DNA of 64,000 nucleotides from CAZGHS01 sp964525495 (GCA_964525495.1 CAZGHS010000005.1:1-64000); one strand, 5' to 3'. Counted from the first letter of the stretch, positions 1 through 8,707 are shown. Notes: generated by a model from the sequence alone, not told the origin. Translations and numbers: made by a program.

Positions 1-229
1 GGGAGATCATTCAAAAGTTCAATATAAATCACGAAATCTAGTATTTCATTTGAGAATCAGAATCTAATTAATTGTTTGTGTGTTCTTGACAATATTAAAA
101 TAAGTTAATATCTTAAATCAGAGTAAAAAATCCGATTAAGAAATATCGACTAATATTTTAATGAGAAAAATATATTGTATAATCAGATAAAAAAGTCTTA
201 TTATAATTATTAAATAAAAAGGAGTGTAT
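1..229 (+). promoter_or_regulatory. AT-rich leader at window edge with candidate promoter
   Basis: No gene is visible here. The stretch is much richer in A and T than most of the window. A sigma70-like pair is present: TTGACA at 86-91 and TATCTT at 109-114, spaced 17 bases. Further TATAAT hexamers lie at 178-183 and 202-207. A good Shine-Dalgarno AAAGGAG at 217-223 sits 6 bases before the ATG at 230. The composition and the cytochrome that follows suggest this end comes from a different organism than the rest of the window. Confidence 0.4.
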
Positions 230-1450
230 ATGGATCAGCAAAACAAATTGACTTTGCAGAAGTTATTAATCGCATTTATCATCACAATTTCTATGACATT
301 TATTTCTTGCGGCGATAATACTCCTCAGGACCCGTCAAAATTTAGTAATACAAAAAAAGTTGCAAATGATAGTGGTCTCTCGGACTTTGAATTAGAAAAT
401 GGTATTGGACCGATTAAACAAAAAATAGAATTAACTGCTATTGATCCCGTTCTAGTTAAAAAAGGTCAAGGAATTTTTGAGACTAAATGTGCGGCATGCC
501 ATAAACTTGATGAAAGATATGTTGGTCCAGCTCAGCGTGATGTTTTTAAAAGAAGAAGTCCGGAATACATCTTGAACTTTATGCTTAACCCTGAGGAAAA
601 TTATAAACGACATCCGGAAGCAAAAAAATTATTAGTGCTGACCGTAACACTCGTAGTTGTTGCGTTACCAAAGATTCTATCATTGACTATTTCACCGCTC
701 ACTTTCCAAACACTCGAGCTGTACGCGTCATACTTTTCACCTACATTTCTATTCTTCACAGGAGATAAAACAGATTTCCTGACTACAACCAAGGAATTTG
801 GAATAGTATATGCCTGGGAAATAATAACTATAATTATTGGAAGCGCTACATTACAAAGAAATAAAATAAGCAACGTTCTAATGATTGGCTGGATTCTTGC
901 CGCCCCTTTAATAGCTGCACTTACTGAGACAAAATTAAACACCCTAGGTGCAGTGTTAATACTGCCACCACTAGTAATTCTTTCAGCAATTGGAGCTAAA
1001 AGAAGTCTTGAGAAACTTTCCTCTTTCTCGAACAATCTTTATATACGAAAAACAATAGTAATATCACTTATAATGATTCCCCTCTATAGTACGCTGGCGT
1101 ATCTACACACGTACTACCAACACTATAAACACAGCACATCCTGGGAGTGGTATGAACATACAACGTTACTCGCAAAGCATATTACGCAGATAAAGCCGAC
1201 GCAAAATATTCTAATAGAATCTCAACCACAAGCAATAGAATATATAAAATTTTTTAATGCCAGTCAAAACAAGCAAACTGACCAAACAAGATATAGGTTT
1301 GTTGGCGAAAACGAACCAGTCGTAGCTAAAAACGGTGACATAATTGCCATAGCAGGCTGGAAAGGATCACCAAGTGAATTAAAAAATATACATGAAATAA
1401 AATTACTAAATGGAGTCACGGCATATAAAGTAGGAGTATTCGAGCAATAG
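230..1450 (+). CDS. Chimeric ORF: cytochrome c lipoprotein N-part joined to C-half of an ArnT-like glycosyltransferase
   Basis: One open frame carries two unrelated halves. The first ~135 residues are a lipoprotein-like signal (ISMTFISCG) followed by a class I cytochrome c with the haem motif CAACH and a later methionine in NFMLNPEE. This type is common in Bacteroidota electron-transfer proteins. From about base 635 the protein becomes polytopic membrane sequence. Its YASYFSPTFLFFTGD stretch matches YVSHFSPNFLFITGD of the glycosyltransferase at 2069-3766, so this half is the C-terminal part of such an enzyme, without its catalytic first loop. A start at 230 (ATG after AAAGGAG) is preferred over the GTG at 224. 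The join is most simply an assembly chimera near base 630-645. A real fusion cannot be excluded but makes little biochemical sense. It ends directly before the next gene. Confidence 0.75.
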   Translation: MDQQNKLTLQKLLIAFIITISMTFISCGDNTPQDPSKFSNTKKVANDSGLSDFELENGIGPIKQKIELTAIDPVLVKKGQGIFETKCAACHKLDERYVGPAQRDVFKRRSPEYILNFMLNPEENYKRHPEAKKLLVLTVTLVVVALPKILSLTISPLTFQTLELYASYFSPTFLFFTGDKTDFLTTTKEFGIVYAWEIITIIIGSATLQRNKISNVLMIGWILAAPLIAALTETKLNTLGAVLILPPLVILSAIGAKRSLEKLSSFSNNLYIRKTIVISLIMIPLYSTLAYLHTYYQHYKHSTSWEWYEHTTLLAKHITQIKPTQNILIESQPQAIEYIKFFNASQNKQTDQTRYRFVGENEPVVAKNGDIIAIAGWKGSPSELKNIHEIKLLNGVTAYKVGVFEQ

Positions 1451-2050
1451 ATGAAAAATACTACAGCCCTCAACCATCTCCAGCAAGACGTCATACTCGC
1501 CCCAATACTTGCAAAATACGAAATAGAAACAAATACACAGGAATTCGATGTCTACCTAGATATCCTCGATGCGATAGTCAGCCAGCAATTATCACTTAAA
1601 GCCGCCGCAACAATTTTCAAAAGATTTAAAGAGCTATTTTCACAGTCAGTCCCACCAATTAATGAGATTCTTGCCATGCCTGATCAAGAAATGCGCACAG
1701 CAGGGTTATCTTTTCAGAAGATAAAATATGTAAAGTCGTTTGCCCAAGCACTCCAGGATAAAACACTAGACTTAGACTCATTAAAAGACCTTTCTGATGA
1801 AGAAGTCATTACAGAATTAACAAAAGTCAAAGGGATTGGAAGGTGGACTGCCGAAATGATCCTCCTATTTTCACTGAAACGCGAAGATGTTTTTTCTGTA
1901 GGTGATTTAGGGTTAAGAAACGCAGTAGCAAGACTCTATGGCATCGATCGCGAGGATCTAAAACAAATGGAAGAGATAAGCAAAAAATGGGCGCCCCACC
2001 GCTCGCTTGCGTCCAGGTACCTATGGAAAAGCCTCGAAAAAGACTCCTAA
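1451..2050 (+). CDS. alkA: DNA-3-methyladenine glycosylase II (AlkA-like, HhH-GPD family)
   Basis: A 199-residue cytoplasmic base-excision repair enzyme that would remove alkylated purines from DNA. An early IVSQQLSLKAA segment matches the family's conserved IxxQQxS region. The helix-hairpin-helix reads LTKVKGIGRWTAEMILLFS around residues 124-142. It is followed by the loop VFSVGDLGLRNAV, where the conserved catalytic aspartate of the GPD motif sits (G-D-L-G). The length fits the short bacterial form without the N-terminal AlkA domain. The start codon follows the upstream stop directly, and the next glycosyltransferase has its own promoter. The family is clear; the exact substrate range cannot be read from sequence. 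Confidence 0.88.
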   Translation: MKNTTALNHLQQDVILAPILAKYEIETNTQEFDVYLDILDAIVSQQLSLKAAATIFKRFKELFSQSVPPINEILAMPDQEMRTAGLSFQKIKYVKSFAQALQDKTLDLDSLKDLSDEEVITELTKVKGIGRWTAEMILLFSLKREDVFSVGDLGLRNAVARLYGIDREDLKQMEEISKKWAPHRSLASRYLWKSLEKDS

Positions 2051-2055
2051 GCTGA

Positions 2056-2061
2056 TATAAT
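2056..2061 (+). promoter_or_regulatory. -10 box TATAAT for a leaderless glycosyltransferase mRNA
   Basis: TATAAT lies 7 bases before the ATG at 2069. An in-frame ATG at 2060 falls inside the -10 box, so it cannot be the start if this promoter is used. No Shine-Dalgarno is present. Confidence 0.6.
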
Positions 2062-2068
2062 GACTACA

Positions 2069-3766
2069 ATGAAACTAAAACTAACCCTGCTACTAATCGT
2101 GGTTCTAGCAGCCTTTCTACGCTTTTTCTATCTAGAACACAACCCAGCCGGGTTTTATTCCGATGAAGCAAGTTACGCCTATAACGCGTACTCCATCCTA
2201 GAGTCAGGCAGAGATGAACACGGAAAAGCATACCCATTAGTTTTTGAAGCCTTCGGCGATTATAAATTACCCGTAATGCTATATTCCATTGTCGGGTCAT
2301 TCGTTGCATTTGGACCATCCGAATGGAGCGCTCGCGTTCCAGGCGCTCTCTACGGATCGCTCACCGTCATACTCGTATTCTTATTTACAAAAAAAATATT
2401 TACCACATATACCGAACAACAGGAACTCAGGAAAAAAGCATCAGGTATCGGGCTAATTGCAGCACTATTCATAGCAATTTCACCCAGTCATATTTTTGTC
2501 TCGCGCGGTACCTGGGAGCTTACACCTGCACTTTTCTTCATCTGTCTCGGAGCATACTGTACCTTACATGTCATCGAGTCAAACACTCAGAAAAACAGTG
2601 TCAGGAACGCGCTGTACACGGCTGGAGCAGCTTTCAGTTACATATTAAGCATGTATTCCTACAACTCTGCGCGTGTGTTCATACCACTCTTCATTATTGG
2701 AATTATAGTATTATTTTTTAAACGATCACTATACCTCATTAAGCAACACAAACTGGTTATTTCTACCATTATAATTGCCAGTATTGTTCTATTATTACCT
2801 ATATTAACGACACTAACCCGACCAGAGGTGACTCAACGAGCAAAGTATATAAGTATTTTTTATGATCTTGGGGTAGAGTCGAAACTATTTGGAGATATAA
2901 AATCTGATGCAGCTACGAACACACTAGTAATAAGACTATTTCACAACAAGCCACTCTATTATCTTGCAGATTTCTCGCAGCGCTACGTATCTCATTTCTC
3001 ACCAAACTTCCTTTTTATAACCGGCGATACATTCGAAATCTTTAAACTCGTCGATCTAGGGTTTCTTCCTTTACTAACAGCACCTTTTTTAATCTTTGGA
3101 TTTATTAAGATACTTACTGTTAAAGAAAAATGGCGAGGTATTATACTACTCTGGCTTATCTTAAGTCCGATCGCATCCGCTTTGACCATCTTCACACCAA
3201 GCTCATCAAGGAGTATGAATATGATAATTCCCTTGGCAATTATGGCAGCTTTCGGTGTGGTAGAAGCTATTACGTACATTCAAAAAAAATGGAAAGAGCC
3301 TGCTATCCTTCCAGCTTATGCATTCTTTATTGCACTTATTATAGTAAATACGGCATATGTATTTAACCGATATTTTATTCAGACTCCTAAAGTTGTTGCA
3401 GAAAAATGGAACGATGGTTTTAAAGAAACAGTCGAGTATATGAGTAAGATAGAAAAAAATTATGACAAAATTGTAATCTCGAGCGCCAAAGCACCCTCAT
3501 ATATTTTCTATGCGTGGGATATGCAATATGATCCAAAAAAATATCAAGCGGAAGCAGTAACCGATCATACACCAGATGAGCACGGATTAAATTTTACCAG
3601 CCAGTTTGGTAAATACTACTTCACTAAAGACATTGCATCAGAGATAACAAACAAAAATACAAATGAAAAGATATTGTTTATCGGGTTCCCAGACGAATTT
3701 AAAAACGAAACTCGAATAATATATTCACAAAACAATAAACCAGTGTTTATTCTTAAAGAAAACTAA
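2069..3766 (+). CDS. Polytopic glycosyltransferase, ArnT/PMT-like (GT-C fold)
   Basis: A roughly 565-residue integral membrane glycosyltransferase. Family members move a sugar from a polyprenyl-phosphate carrier to a protein, lipid or glycan on the outer face of the membrane. The N-terminal helix is followed by the first extracytoplasmic loop with YSDEASYAYNAYSI, whose Asp-Glu pair is the expected catalytic/metal site. The second conserved motif FGDYKLP follows, then about ten hydrophobic segments and a soluble C-terminal domain. It is a paralogue of the enzymes at 41465, 43099, 44857, 52058 and 55465. The start at 2069 is chosen because the upstream ATG overlaps the -10 box. Its last four bases overlap the convergent corA gene. 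The acceptor is unknown. Confidence 0.85.
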   Translation: MKLKLTLLLIVVLAAFLRFFYLEHNPAGFYSDEASYAYNAYSILESGRDEHGKAYPLVFEAFGDYKLPVMLYSIVGSFVAFGPSEWSARVPGALYGSLTVILVFLFTKKIFTTYTEQQELRKKASGIGLIAALFIAISPSHIFVSRGTWELTPALFFICLGAYCTLHVIESNTQKNSVRNALYTAGAAFSYILSMYSYNSARVFIPLFIIGIIVLFFKRSLYLIKQHKLVISTIIIASIVLLLPILTTLTRPEVTQRAKYISIFYDLGVESKLFGDIKSDAATNTLVIRLFHNKPLYYLADFSQRYVSHFSPNFLFITGDTFEIFKLVDLGFLPLLTAPFLIFGFIKILTVKEKWRGIILLWLILSPIASALTIFTPSSSRSMNMIIPLAIMAAFGVVEAITYIQKKWKEPAILPAYAFFIALIIVNTAYVFNRYFIQTPKVVAEKWNDGFKETVEYMSKIEKNYDKIVISSAKAPSYIFYAWDMQYDPKKYQAEAVTDHTPDEHGLNFTSQFGKYYFTKDIASEITNKNTNEKILFIGFPDEFKNETRIIYSQNNKPVFILKEN

Positions 3767-4674
3767 ACCCATTTTTTATATCTAAAAAAGAGAAGCATAC
3801 TTGCTGCAACTAATATCATAGTCAACAATGCGATAAAAAATCCGAGAGGATGATGCGCCGTTGGCAGAACAGAAAAATTCATCCCATATATTCCCGCAAT
3901 AAGGTTAAGAGGTAAAAATATCACCGATATAATAGTGAGAACATGGATAACATGGTTTGTGTGATAGTTCAAAACATTCTCATGAGCCTTTGCTAGTTTC
4001 GACAACAAGCGATCGTAATCATCCAAAAGTTCACGTTGTTGTCGTAACGTGTCCACCAAGTCACCCCAGTACTCATTCATCGACACATCACCAAAACAAA
4101 CATTTTTCTGTTCAAGTTCCGTTAACAATGGCAATGCAGACTCCAGTGTTGTCATAAAATAAATCATATTTCGCTGCAGGATAGAGATATTTCGAATGAT
4201 CGTACTAGAACGAACGTCTAGTATATAGTCATCGATCGAATTTATCATCTTACCAACACTCTCAATATTCTTAGCTGACGTATCATATAACTTTTCCAAG
4301 AAACGATATGCCATTAGTTGAGGAGTATCTGCCAATTTAATATTCGCAACAGTATCACCCTCTTGCTGCTCTTGTTTAAAAAGATCTGTCTTCTCTTGAG
4401 TGATAGTTACAATCGCATTCTCAGTTAAGAAAAAAGAGAATTCTAGATTAACAAGGCGCTTTCCTTGACTGAATTGGATAGGCACAGCAACAGACATAAA
4501 CATGTATTGTTCATATATATCAAGTTTAGATTGCTGAACTCGCTCCTGAGAATCCTCAAGGTTAGTCAAGTGAAAATACGGAAACTCCTGACGCAAGAAT
4601 TCAACGTCATCTTGAGTCGGCTTCTCAATCTCAATCCAGCGACCTTTTTGTAATGTATGTACGCTAAATGCCAT
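3763..4674 (-). CDS. corA: CorA-family divalent cation transporter
   Basis: A cytoplasmic-membrane Mg2+ channel of the CorA family, about 303 residues. A long soluble N-terminal region and a helical stalk are followed by two C-terminal transmembrane helices. The first ends in the signature YGMNF within LNLIAGIYGMNFSVLP, and the protein closes with the basic tail RYKKWV. I use the ATG at 4674 (MAFSVHTLQ) because a 52-residue extension to 4830 would run over the divergent gene at 4724. The minus strand carries TATAAT at 4686-4681, 6 bases before this ATG. It faces the C39-peptidase gene, and the two share a ~50-base divergent promoter region. Confidence 0.92.
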   Translation of the reverse strand: MAFSVHTLQKGRWIEIEKPTQDDVEFLRQEFPYFHLTNLEDSQERVQQSKLDIYEQYMFMSVAVPIQFSQGKRLVNLEFSFFLTENAIVTITQEKTDLFKQEQQEGDTVANIKLADTPQLMAYRFLEKLYDTSAKNIESVGKMINSIDDYILDVRSSTIIRNISILQRNMIYFMTTLESALPLLTELEQKNVCFGDVSMNEYWGDLVDTLRQQRELLDDYDRLLSKLAKAHENVLNYHTNHVIHVLTIISVIFLPLNLIAGIYGMNFSVLPTAHHPLGFFIALLTMILVAASMLLFFRYKKWV

Positions 4675-4723
4675 AGTCCTATTATACGCAATCAAACATG
4701 AGATAATATAGGAGAGAAAACAT

Positions 4724-5845
4724 ATGACCCAGTTCAAAAAGCACAATGCCGCTATAGTTTCTATCTTGCTAGGAGTAGCAACTCTCCTAGTAACAGGCAT
4801 ATTCTTATTCACAGCACCAAGGCCATCCATACCGAATTCTGATTCACCAAAGGATCTTCCAGATGTTACAAATACCCCCCATCCAACTTCTATTCCAACT
4901 CCATTACCGTTACCTACATCTAAAACAATTCAATCCTTAGGGCATACATTTCAAACCTTCAACAACTGTGGACCAGCAACATATTCTATGATGTTGCAAT
5001 ACGTTGACATAAAAGTCCCTCAAAAAGAGCTGGGCGATCGTCTACGCCCATATCAGGTCGCCGGTGGAGATAACGACGACAAGTCAGTCAGTATGGAGGA
5101 AATAGCCCAGGATTCTCAAAGGTACGATCTTATATCCATCCATCGCCCCAATGGAACTATAGAAAAATTAAAACAATTCATAGCAGCAGACCAACCGATA
5201 GTCCTCAGAACATGGTTAAATAACAAAGACGATATAGGTCACTTCATTATCGTTCGCGGATATGATGACACGACTAATCAAATCGTTTTTGACGACTCCT
5301 ACTATGCACCAAATAGAAAAACTACATATCAAGAATTGTTATCACTCTGGCAGCCTTTCAACTATGAATACCTGATCCTGGTTAAGGAAGAAAATAAAGA
5401 AAAAATAGAACAAATACTAAAGGAGGAAAGCAATATTCAACTGGCGTGGGAAAATGCACAACAGCGAAGCATAGAGGAAACTCGTGCCGAACCGCAAAAT
5501 CCATTCCCGCCATTTAATAACGCACGAGCAAGTTTTTATCTAGGTAATTATGAACAAACTATAAATGTCTACGAAAGCATAAAGGCTCAATTACCTAGCC
5601 GTATGCTCTGGTATCAGTACGAACCAATTTTAGCCTATGAGAAACTTGGAAAGACAAAAGAAGTGTTCAGTTTAATTGATGCAATTTTAAACAACAATAA
5701 TCGAGCGTACTCCGAACTATATACCATCAAAGCGCGGATTTATATCTCAAATAATCAAATAGATCAGGCAAAAAAAGAACTCGAACTTGCACTAAGGTAT
5801 AACCAAAATTACCAAGAAGCAAAAGATTTGCTCACTTCACTTTAA
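4724..5845 (+). CDS. Membrane-anchored C39-like cysteine peptidase with C-terminal TPR repeats
   Basis: A 373-residue protein with an N-terminal membrane anchor (about residues 12-30), then a Pro/Thr-rich linker, so the rest should face outside. Residues ~68-225 form a papain-like Peptidase_C39_2 domain with the Cys in NNCGPATYSMM, the His in DIGHFIIVRGYD and an Asp in IVFDDSYY. Residues ~265-373 form TPR-like helical repeats ending QAKKELELALRYNQNY, likely for protein binding. A Shine-Dalgarno GGAGAG lies before the ATG and an AT-rich -10 (ATAATA) upstream. It probably cleaves or modifies an envelope peptide or protein. The substrate is unknown. Confidence 0.78.
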   Translation: MTQFKKHNAAIVSILLGVATLLVTGIFLFTAPRPSIPNSDSPKDLPDVTNTPHPTSIPTPLPLPTSKTIQSLGHTFQTFNNCGPATYSMMLQYVDIKVPQKELGDRLRPYQVAGGDNDDKSVSMEEIAQDSQRYDLISIHRPNGTIEKLKQFIAADQPIVLRTWLNNKDDIGHFIIVRGYDDTTNQIVFDDSYYAPNRKTTYQELLSLWQPFNYEYLILVKEENKEKIEQILKEESNIQLAWENAQQRSIEETRAEPQNPFPPFNNARASFYLGNYEQTINVYESIKAQLPSRMLWYQYEPILAYEKLGKTKEVFSLIDAILNNNNRAYSELYTIKARIYISNNQIDQAKKELELALRYNQNYQEAKDLLTSL

Positions 5846-5884
5846 GCCCTTGTTTCTTTTTCCAACAGGTATTTCATTGCATGA

Positions 5885-5890
5885 TATAAT
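5885..5890 (+). promoter_or_regulatory. -10 box TATAAT, leaderless start at 5899
   Basis: TATAAT ends 8 bases before the ATG at 5899. A second ATG at 5893 is only 2 bases from the box and is unlikely to be used. No Shine-Dalgarno is visible. Confidence 0.55.
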
Positions 5891-5898
5891 ATATGATC

Positions 5899-7026
5899 AT
5901 GAAGTCATTCATTGTACTTTTACTCCTTATAATAACCTTTTTGTCTCCTGATCTTGCGTATGCGCAAACGGGCAAATTGCTATTTGGAATAGGGCCTGAA
6001 GCAAATGACGCAATACATAAACCGCTTACACAAGAAACTCCTATCAAAATCTTAACGAGTTGGTACAACGGCCCTAAGGATTTAACCTGGATGAGAAACT
6101 GGAAAACAGGAACAGTTCCTGCGAGCTATGCCAAAGGCTACATACTTCACTTGATAGTCTACTCAAATGATCCCGAAAAAAACATCCAGACAAGTCACGG
6201 GGATGCCTGCGGCAGACAATATCCAGTCTCAGAAAATTTCAAAAAAGATATGGAGCAGCTCGCAGATATTTTTAAAGGGAATGGCTCGCTCTATGTCACA
6301 CTGTTCACAGAATTTCAAACCTACCCCTGTAAAGACAACCAGTGGAAGCAAAGTGAAAATTATTATAATGCACTCAAAGATCAGTATCGAACCACTCGCC
6401 AAATTTTCAAGAGCACTAATCCAAACGCCAAAATATCTATAGGATGGGGAGGTTGGCAAGCTAGGTATGATGACAAGTCAAACGGAGGAGGAAAAGCACT
6501 TTTCTCTTACTTTGAAGACATTATGAAGGAATCAGATTTTCAAAGTTTTCAATCTATGCAATCCGATCATAATATCGAAGATATTCGTGACATGACTACA
6601 ATCCTGAGTAAATTTGGTCCAGTGATGTTAGCACATTACAAACCAGATAATAGATCACAACAAACGTTCGATCGAGATTTAGAATCATTTTTTACAGATG
6701 ATTATATAAACGAAATAACTTCCAAAGGACTCTTTGCTATGAGTTTTATGGATCATACAAACTTGTCAAACTCTTCAGTTACATATAATCTAACAAAAAA
6801 TGCCGTAATAAAATATGCCGCAACACAAGATATTTCAATTAAAAAAAATACACCTATATCATCGACGACGCCAACAGCTAGTCCTCAGATAATTAAACAA
6901 GAAGAGTCAGTAAGCCAAGATCAGCAAGCTTCTGAATTTACTTCTAACAACTACATTGAAAATCAGGTTGGAATATATCACATAATTGTTGGCAGTTTAA
7001 AAAAAATATTTAATCTCAAACCTTGA
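5899..7026 (+). CDS. Secreted protein, possible glycoside-hydrolase-like barrel
   Basis: A 375-residue exported protein with a clear signal peptide ending ...DLAYAQ. I do not recognise the family with certainty. The middle holds alternating hydrophobic strands and acidic positions (LYVTLFTEFQTYP, ISIGWGGWQARYDD, GPVMLAHYKPDN) that look like a TIM-barrel glycoside hydrolase, with Glu in TEFQTYP a possible catalytic residue. Two cysteines (DACGRQYP and YPCKDNQ) could form a disulfide. After residue ~320 comes a Thr/Ser/Gln-rich linker and a short hydrophobic/basic tail (IYHIIVGSLKKIF) that may associate with the membrane. The start at 5899 is chosen from the -10 spacing. It sits between an envelope peptidase and a regulator and is not evidently in an operon with either. 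Confidence 0.5.
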   Translation: MKSFIVLLLLIITFLSPDLAYAQTGKLLFGIGPEANDAIHKPLTQETPIKILTSWYNGPKDLTWMRNWKTGTVPASYAKGYILHLIVYSNDPEKNIQTSHGDACGRQYPVSENFKKDMEQLADIFKGNGSLYVTLFTEFQTYPCKDNQWKQSENYYNALKDQYRTTRQIFKSTNPNAKISIGWGGWQARYDDKSNGGGKALFSYFEDIMKESDFQSFQSMQSDHNIEDIRDMTTILSKFGPVMLAHYKPDNRSQQTFDRDLESFFTDDYINEITSKGLFAMSFMDHTNLSNSSVTYNLTKNAVIKYAATQDISIKKNTPISSTTPTASPQIIKQEESVSQDQQASEFTSNNYIENQVGIYHIIVGSLKKIFNLKP

Positions 7027-7074
7027 CATATCAGTTTAGCGCGATATAAACAAATAAGAACGTGCGTTCGAACG
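7023..7074 (+). promoter_or_regulatory. Promoter plus palindromic operator of the TetR gene
   Basis: TTGACA at 7023-7028 and TATAAA at 7045-7050, spaced 16 bases, form a good promoter. A perfect 10-base palindrome CGTTCGAACG at 7065-7074 covers the expected start of transcription, just before the ATG at 7077. TetR-family repressors bind short palindromes in this position, so autorepression is inferred. Confidence 0.55.
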
Positions 7075-7076
7075 AT

Positions 7077-7634
7077 ATGAATACTAAAGAATCAATAATA
7101 AAAAATGCTAAAAAGATCTTTGCCAGAGAGTCTTTAGAAGGCTTAAGCATGCGAGTTCTGGCTGCAGAGAGTAAAATTGCCCTGTCAGTAATCTACCATT
7201 ACTTTCCTAGTAAAGATGATCTGTTAAGCGAGCTATATAAAGAAGTTGTCGATAAGTTTAATCAAAAAGCAAAAGATTCCCAAGTAGGCAAAACCGCAAA
7301 AATAAAAATGCGACAATTCTTTGAATTTTGTTTTGAAAACGCCCACGATATTTCATTCTGTCATAAATATTTTCTGAGTTATCGCTCACGTTTCCGTAAA
7401 AATGCGACAGGGTATCTTCCTCTAGGTCTGGCTGAACCTTTATACGACATAGTCAAACAGGCGACCAAATCAAAAGAAATAAAAACTAAAGACGAGTATG
7501 GTGATGCCAAGCTATTATTCTTCTATATTCAAGGAATAATACTTGACTACTATCCGCAGCTTCCATCCAAAGACACGCAAGAACAGCAAGTTCAAAAGAT
7601 TATGTACAGACTAGAAAACAGCATGTTTGCATAA
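7077..7634 (+). CDS. TetR/AcrR-family transcriptional regulator
   Basis: A 185-residue dimeric DNA-binding protein. The N-terminal helix-turn-helix reads from IIKNAKKIFARESLEGLSM through IALSVIYHYFPSKDDLL, the standard TetR pattern in which the YHYFPSK helix end follows the recognition helix. The remaining helices form the ligand-binding and dimerisation domain, which is poorly conserved in this family, so the inducer cannot be named. The start at ATG 7077 is preferred because TetR N termini are short; an in-frame GTG at 7062 lies partly inside the operator region. The palindrome at 7065-7074 suggests control of its own gene. The small secreted protein downstream has its own -10 box, so the regulator's other targets are uncertain. 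Confidence 0.88.
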   Translation: MNTKESIIKNAKKIFARESLEGLSMRVLAAESKIALSVIYHYFPSKDDLLSELYKEVVDKFNQKAKDSQVGKTAKIKMRQFFEFCFENAHDISFCHKYFLSYRSRFRKNATGYLPLGLAEPLYDIVKQATKSKEIKTKDEYGDAKLLFFYIQGIILDYYPQLPSKDTQEQQVQKIMYRLENSMFA

Positions 7635-7640
7635 AAATGC

Positions 7641-7646
7641 TATAAT
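7641..7646 (+). promoter_or_regulatory. -10 box TATAAT, leaderless start at 7653
   Basis: A perfect TATAAT ends 6 bases before the ATG at 7653, which would place the transcription start at or next to the start codon. No Shine-Dalgarno can fit. Confidence 0.6.
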
Positions 7647-7652
7647 ATTCCA

Positions 7653-7859
7653 ATGAAAATTGTTAAATATGCCGTAGTAAGCGTGTTTTGCCTCACTTTA
7701 GTACTTATTTCAGGCAAGATTACCAAGGCAATTGCCTATGGACTCAACAATCCCAACGAGTATCAAAACTGTACCTATCCCGAGCGATCGCCGAAACAGG
7801 CAGAGTCAATCCAGGCAGGTGAAACTGGCGTGCTCAAAAAACATGTCTGTGCAAAGTAA
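7653..7859 (+). CDS. Small secreted protein, function unknown
   Basis: A 68-residue protein with an N-terminal signal peptide (MKIVKYAVVSVFCLTLVLIS...). The short mature part carries two cysteines, in YQNCTYPERS and KKHVCAK, which could form a disulfide. I do not recognise a family. A strong -10 box directly in front and a stop codon abutting the convergent slipin gene support it as a real gene. It may belong with the TetR regulator just upstream, but nothing in the sequence proves this. Confidence 0.55.
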   Translation: MKIVKYAVVSVFCLTLVLISGKITKAIAYGLNNPNEYQNCTYPERSPKQAESIQAGETGVLKKHVCAK

Positions 7860-8630
7860 TTAGGCGTTATTCTTCTTATCCACAAATTTAGAAATCCCCT
7901 CAATCGCTCGCAGCACTTCAAGTGGCACTGCGAAGACCACAGTATTCGACTGGTCTGAGGAAATATCATTAATTGAATTCAAAGTACGCAAGTGCAAGGC
8001 ACCGGGTGTTTCTGCCATCAAGCGTGCAGCTTTCGCCAAATTCTCAGCAGCTATTACTTCCCCTTCAGAGTTAATAATAGTTGCACGTCGTTCACGCTCA
8101 GCTTCTGCTTGCTTTGCCATCGTGCGTTTCATCGTTTCAGGCAATATAATATCTTTTAATTCAACAGACAATACTTCCAATCCCCACGAAGCCGTAGTCT
8201 CTGCAACAATATCTTTAATACGCGTCGCGATCTGGTCGCGATTCGCGAGCAAATCATTTAATTCAACTTCTCCTATCACGTTTCGCATTGTAGTTTGTGC
8301 CAGTTGATGAATAGCATAATAAAAGCTCTCCACTTCAAGGATAGCCTTAGCAGAATCAACAACCTTATAATAAATAACTGCAGATATCCGAGCAGACACG
8401 TTATCCTTCGTAATTGCTTCCTGATCAGGTACATCTACAGCCTTTGTGCGAATATCTACTCGTTGAAAAGACTGAAAAATTGGAAGTACTATACGCCATC
8501 CTGGGTCAAGCATTCCAGTATATTTGCCCATGGTGAAAAGTATCCCTCGTTCATATTGATTTATCTGCTTAATAGAAGAAAGCAAGATTATGCCAACCAA
8601 AACGAAGAAACTAAAACTAAATTCAAACAT
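7860..8630 (-). CDS. SPFH-domain membrane protein (slipin/stomatin-like)
   Basis: A 256-residue stomatin-family protein. It has an N-terminal hydrophobic hairpin (about residues 4-20) and the SPFH core beginning INQYERGILFTMGKYTG with LDPGWRIVLPIFQ. The coiled-coil region contains LPETMKRTMAKQAEAERERR and the family's AEGE-like stretch INSEGEVIAAENLAKAA. Slipins oligomerise into membrane microdomain scaffolds and often pair with NfeD or membrane proteases, but no NfeD gene is seen nearby. It is preceded by AAGGAA before the ATG and diverges from the ATPase operon across a 169-base gap. Whether it acts with that membrane complex is unknown. Confidence 0.9.
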   Translation of the reverse strand: MFEFSFSFFVLVGIILLSSIKQINQYERGILFTMGKYTGMLDPGWRIVLPIFQSFQRVDIRTKAVDVPDQEAITKDNVSARISAVIYYKVVDSAKAILEVESFYYAIHQLAQTTMRNVIGEVELNDLLANRDQIATRIKDIVAETTASWGLEVLSVELKDIILPETMKRTMAKQAEAERERRATIINSEGEVIAAENLAKAARLMAETPGALHLRTLNSINDISSDQSNTVVFAVPLEVLRAIEGISKFVDKKNNA

Positions 8631-8652
8631 AGTTGATTCCTTAATTTATGTG

Positions 8653-8670
8653 TATACTAGTAAAAGTATA
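8653..8670. promoter_or_regulatory. Symmetric -10 dyad TATACT/AGTATA
   Basis: TATACT at 8653-8658 and its exact reverse complement at 8665-8670 form a dyad. Read on the minus strand, the second half is a -10 box about 35 bases before the slipin ATG. The dyad could also be an operator. No matching strong -35 is seen. Confidence 0.4.
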
Positions 8671-8707
8671 GAACAAAATATAAAATACTAAACCATCTTT
8701 ATCACGT

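Noticed and set aside
601..1035. Minus-strand ORF opposite the chimeric gene
   Set aside because: Reverse shadow of a hydrophobic membrane-protein sequence, with no start signal.
4675..4830. 52-residue N-terminal extension of CorA
   Set aside because: It overlaps the divergent C39-peptidase gene and its promoter; a leaderless -10 supports the start at 4674.
7860..8630. Slipin as a substitute for ATPase subunit a
   Set aside because: It has only an N-terminal hydrophobic hairpin and a clear SPFH domain, is on the opposite strand, and has no subunit-a helices or stator arginine motif.
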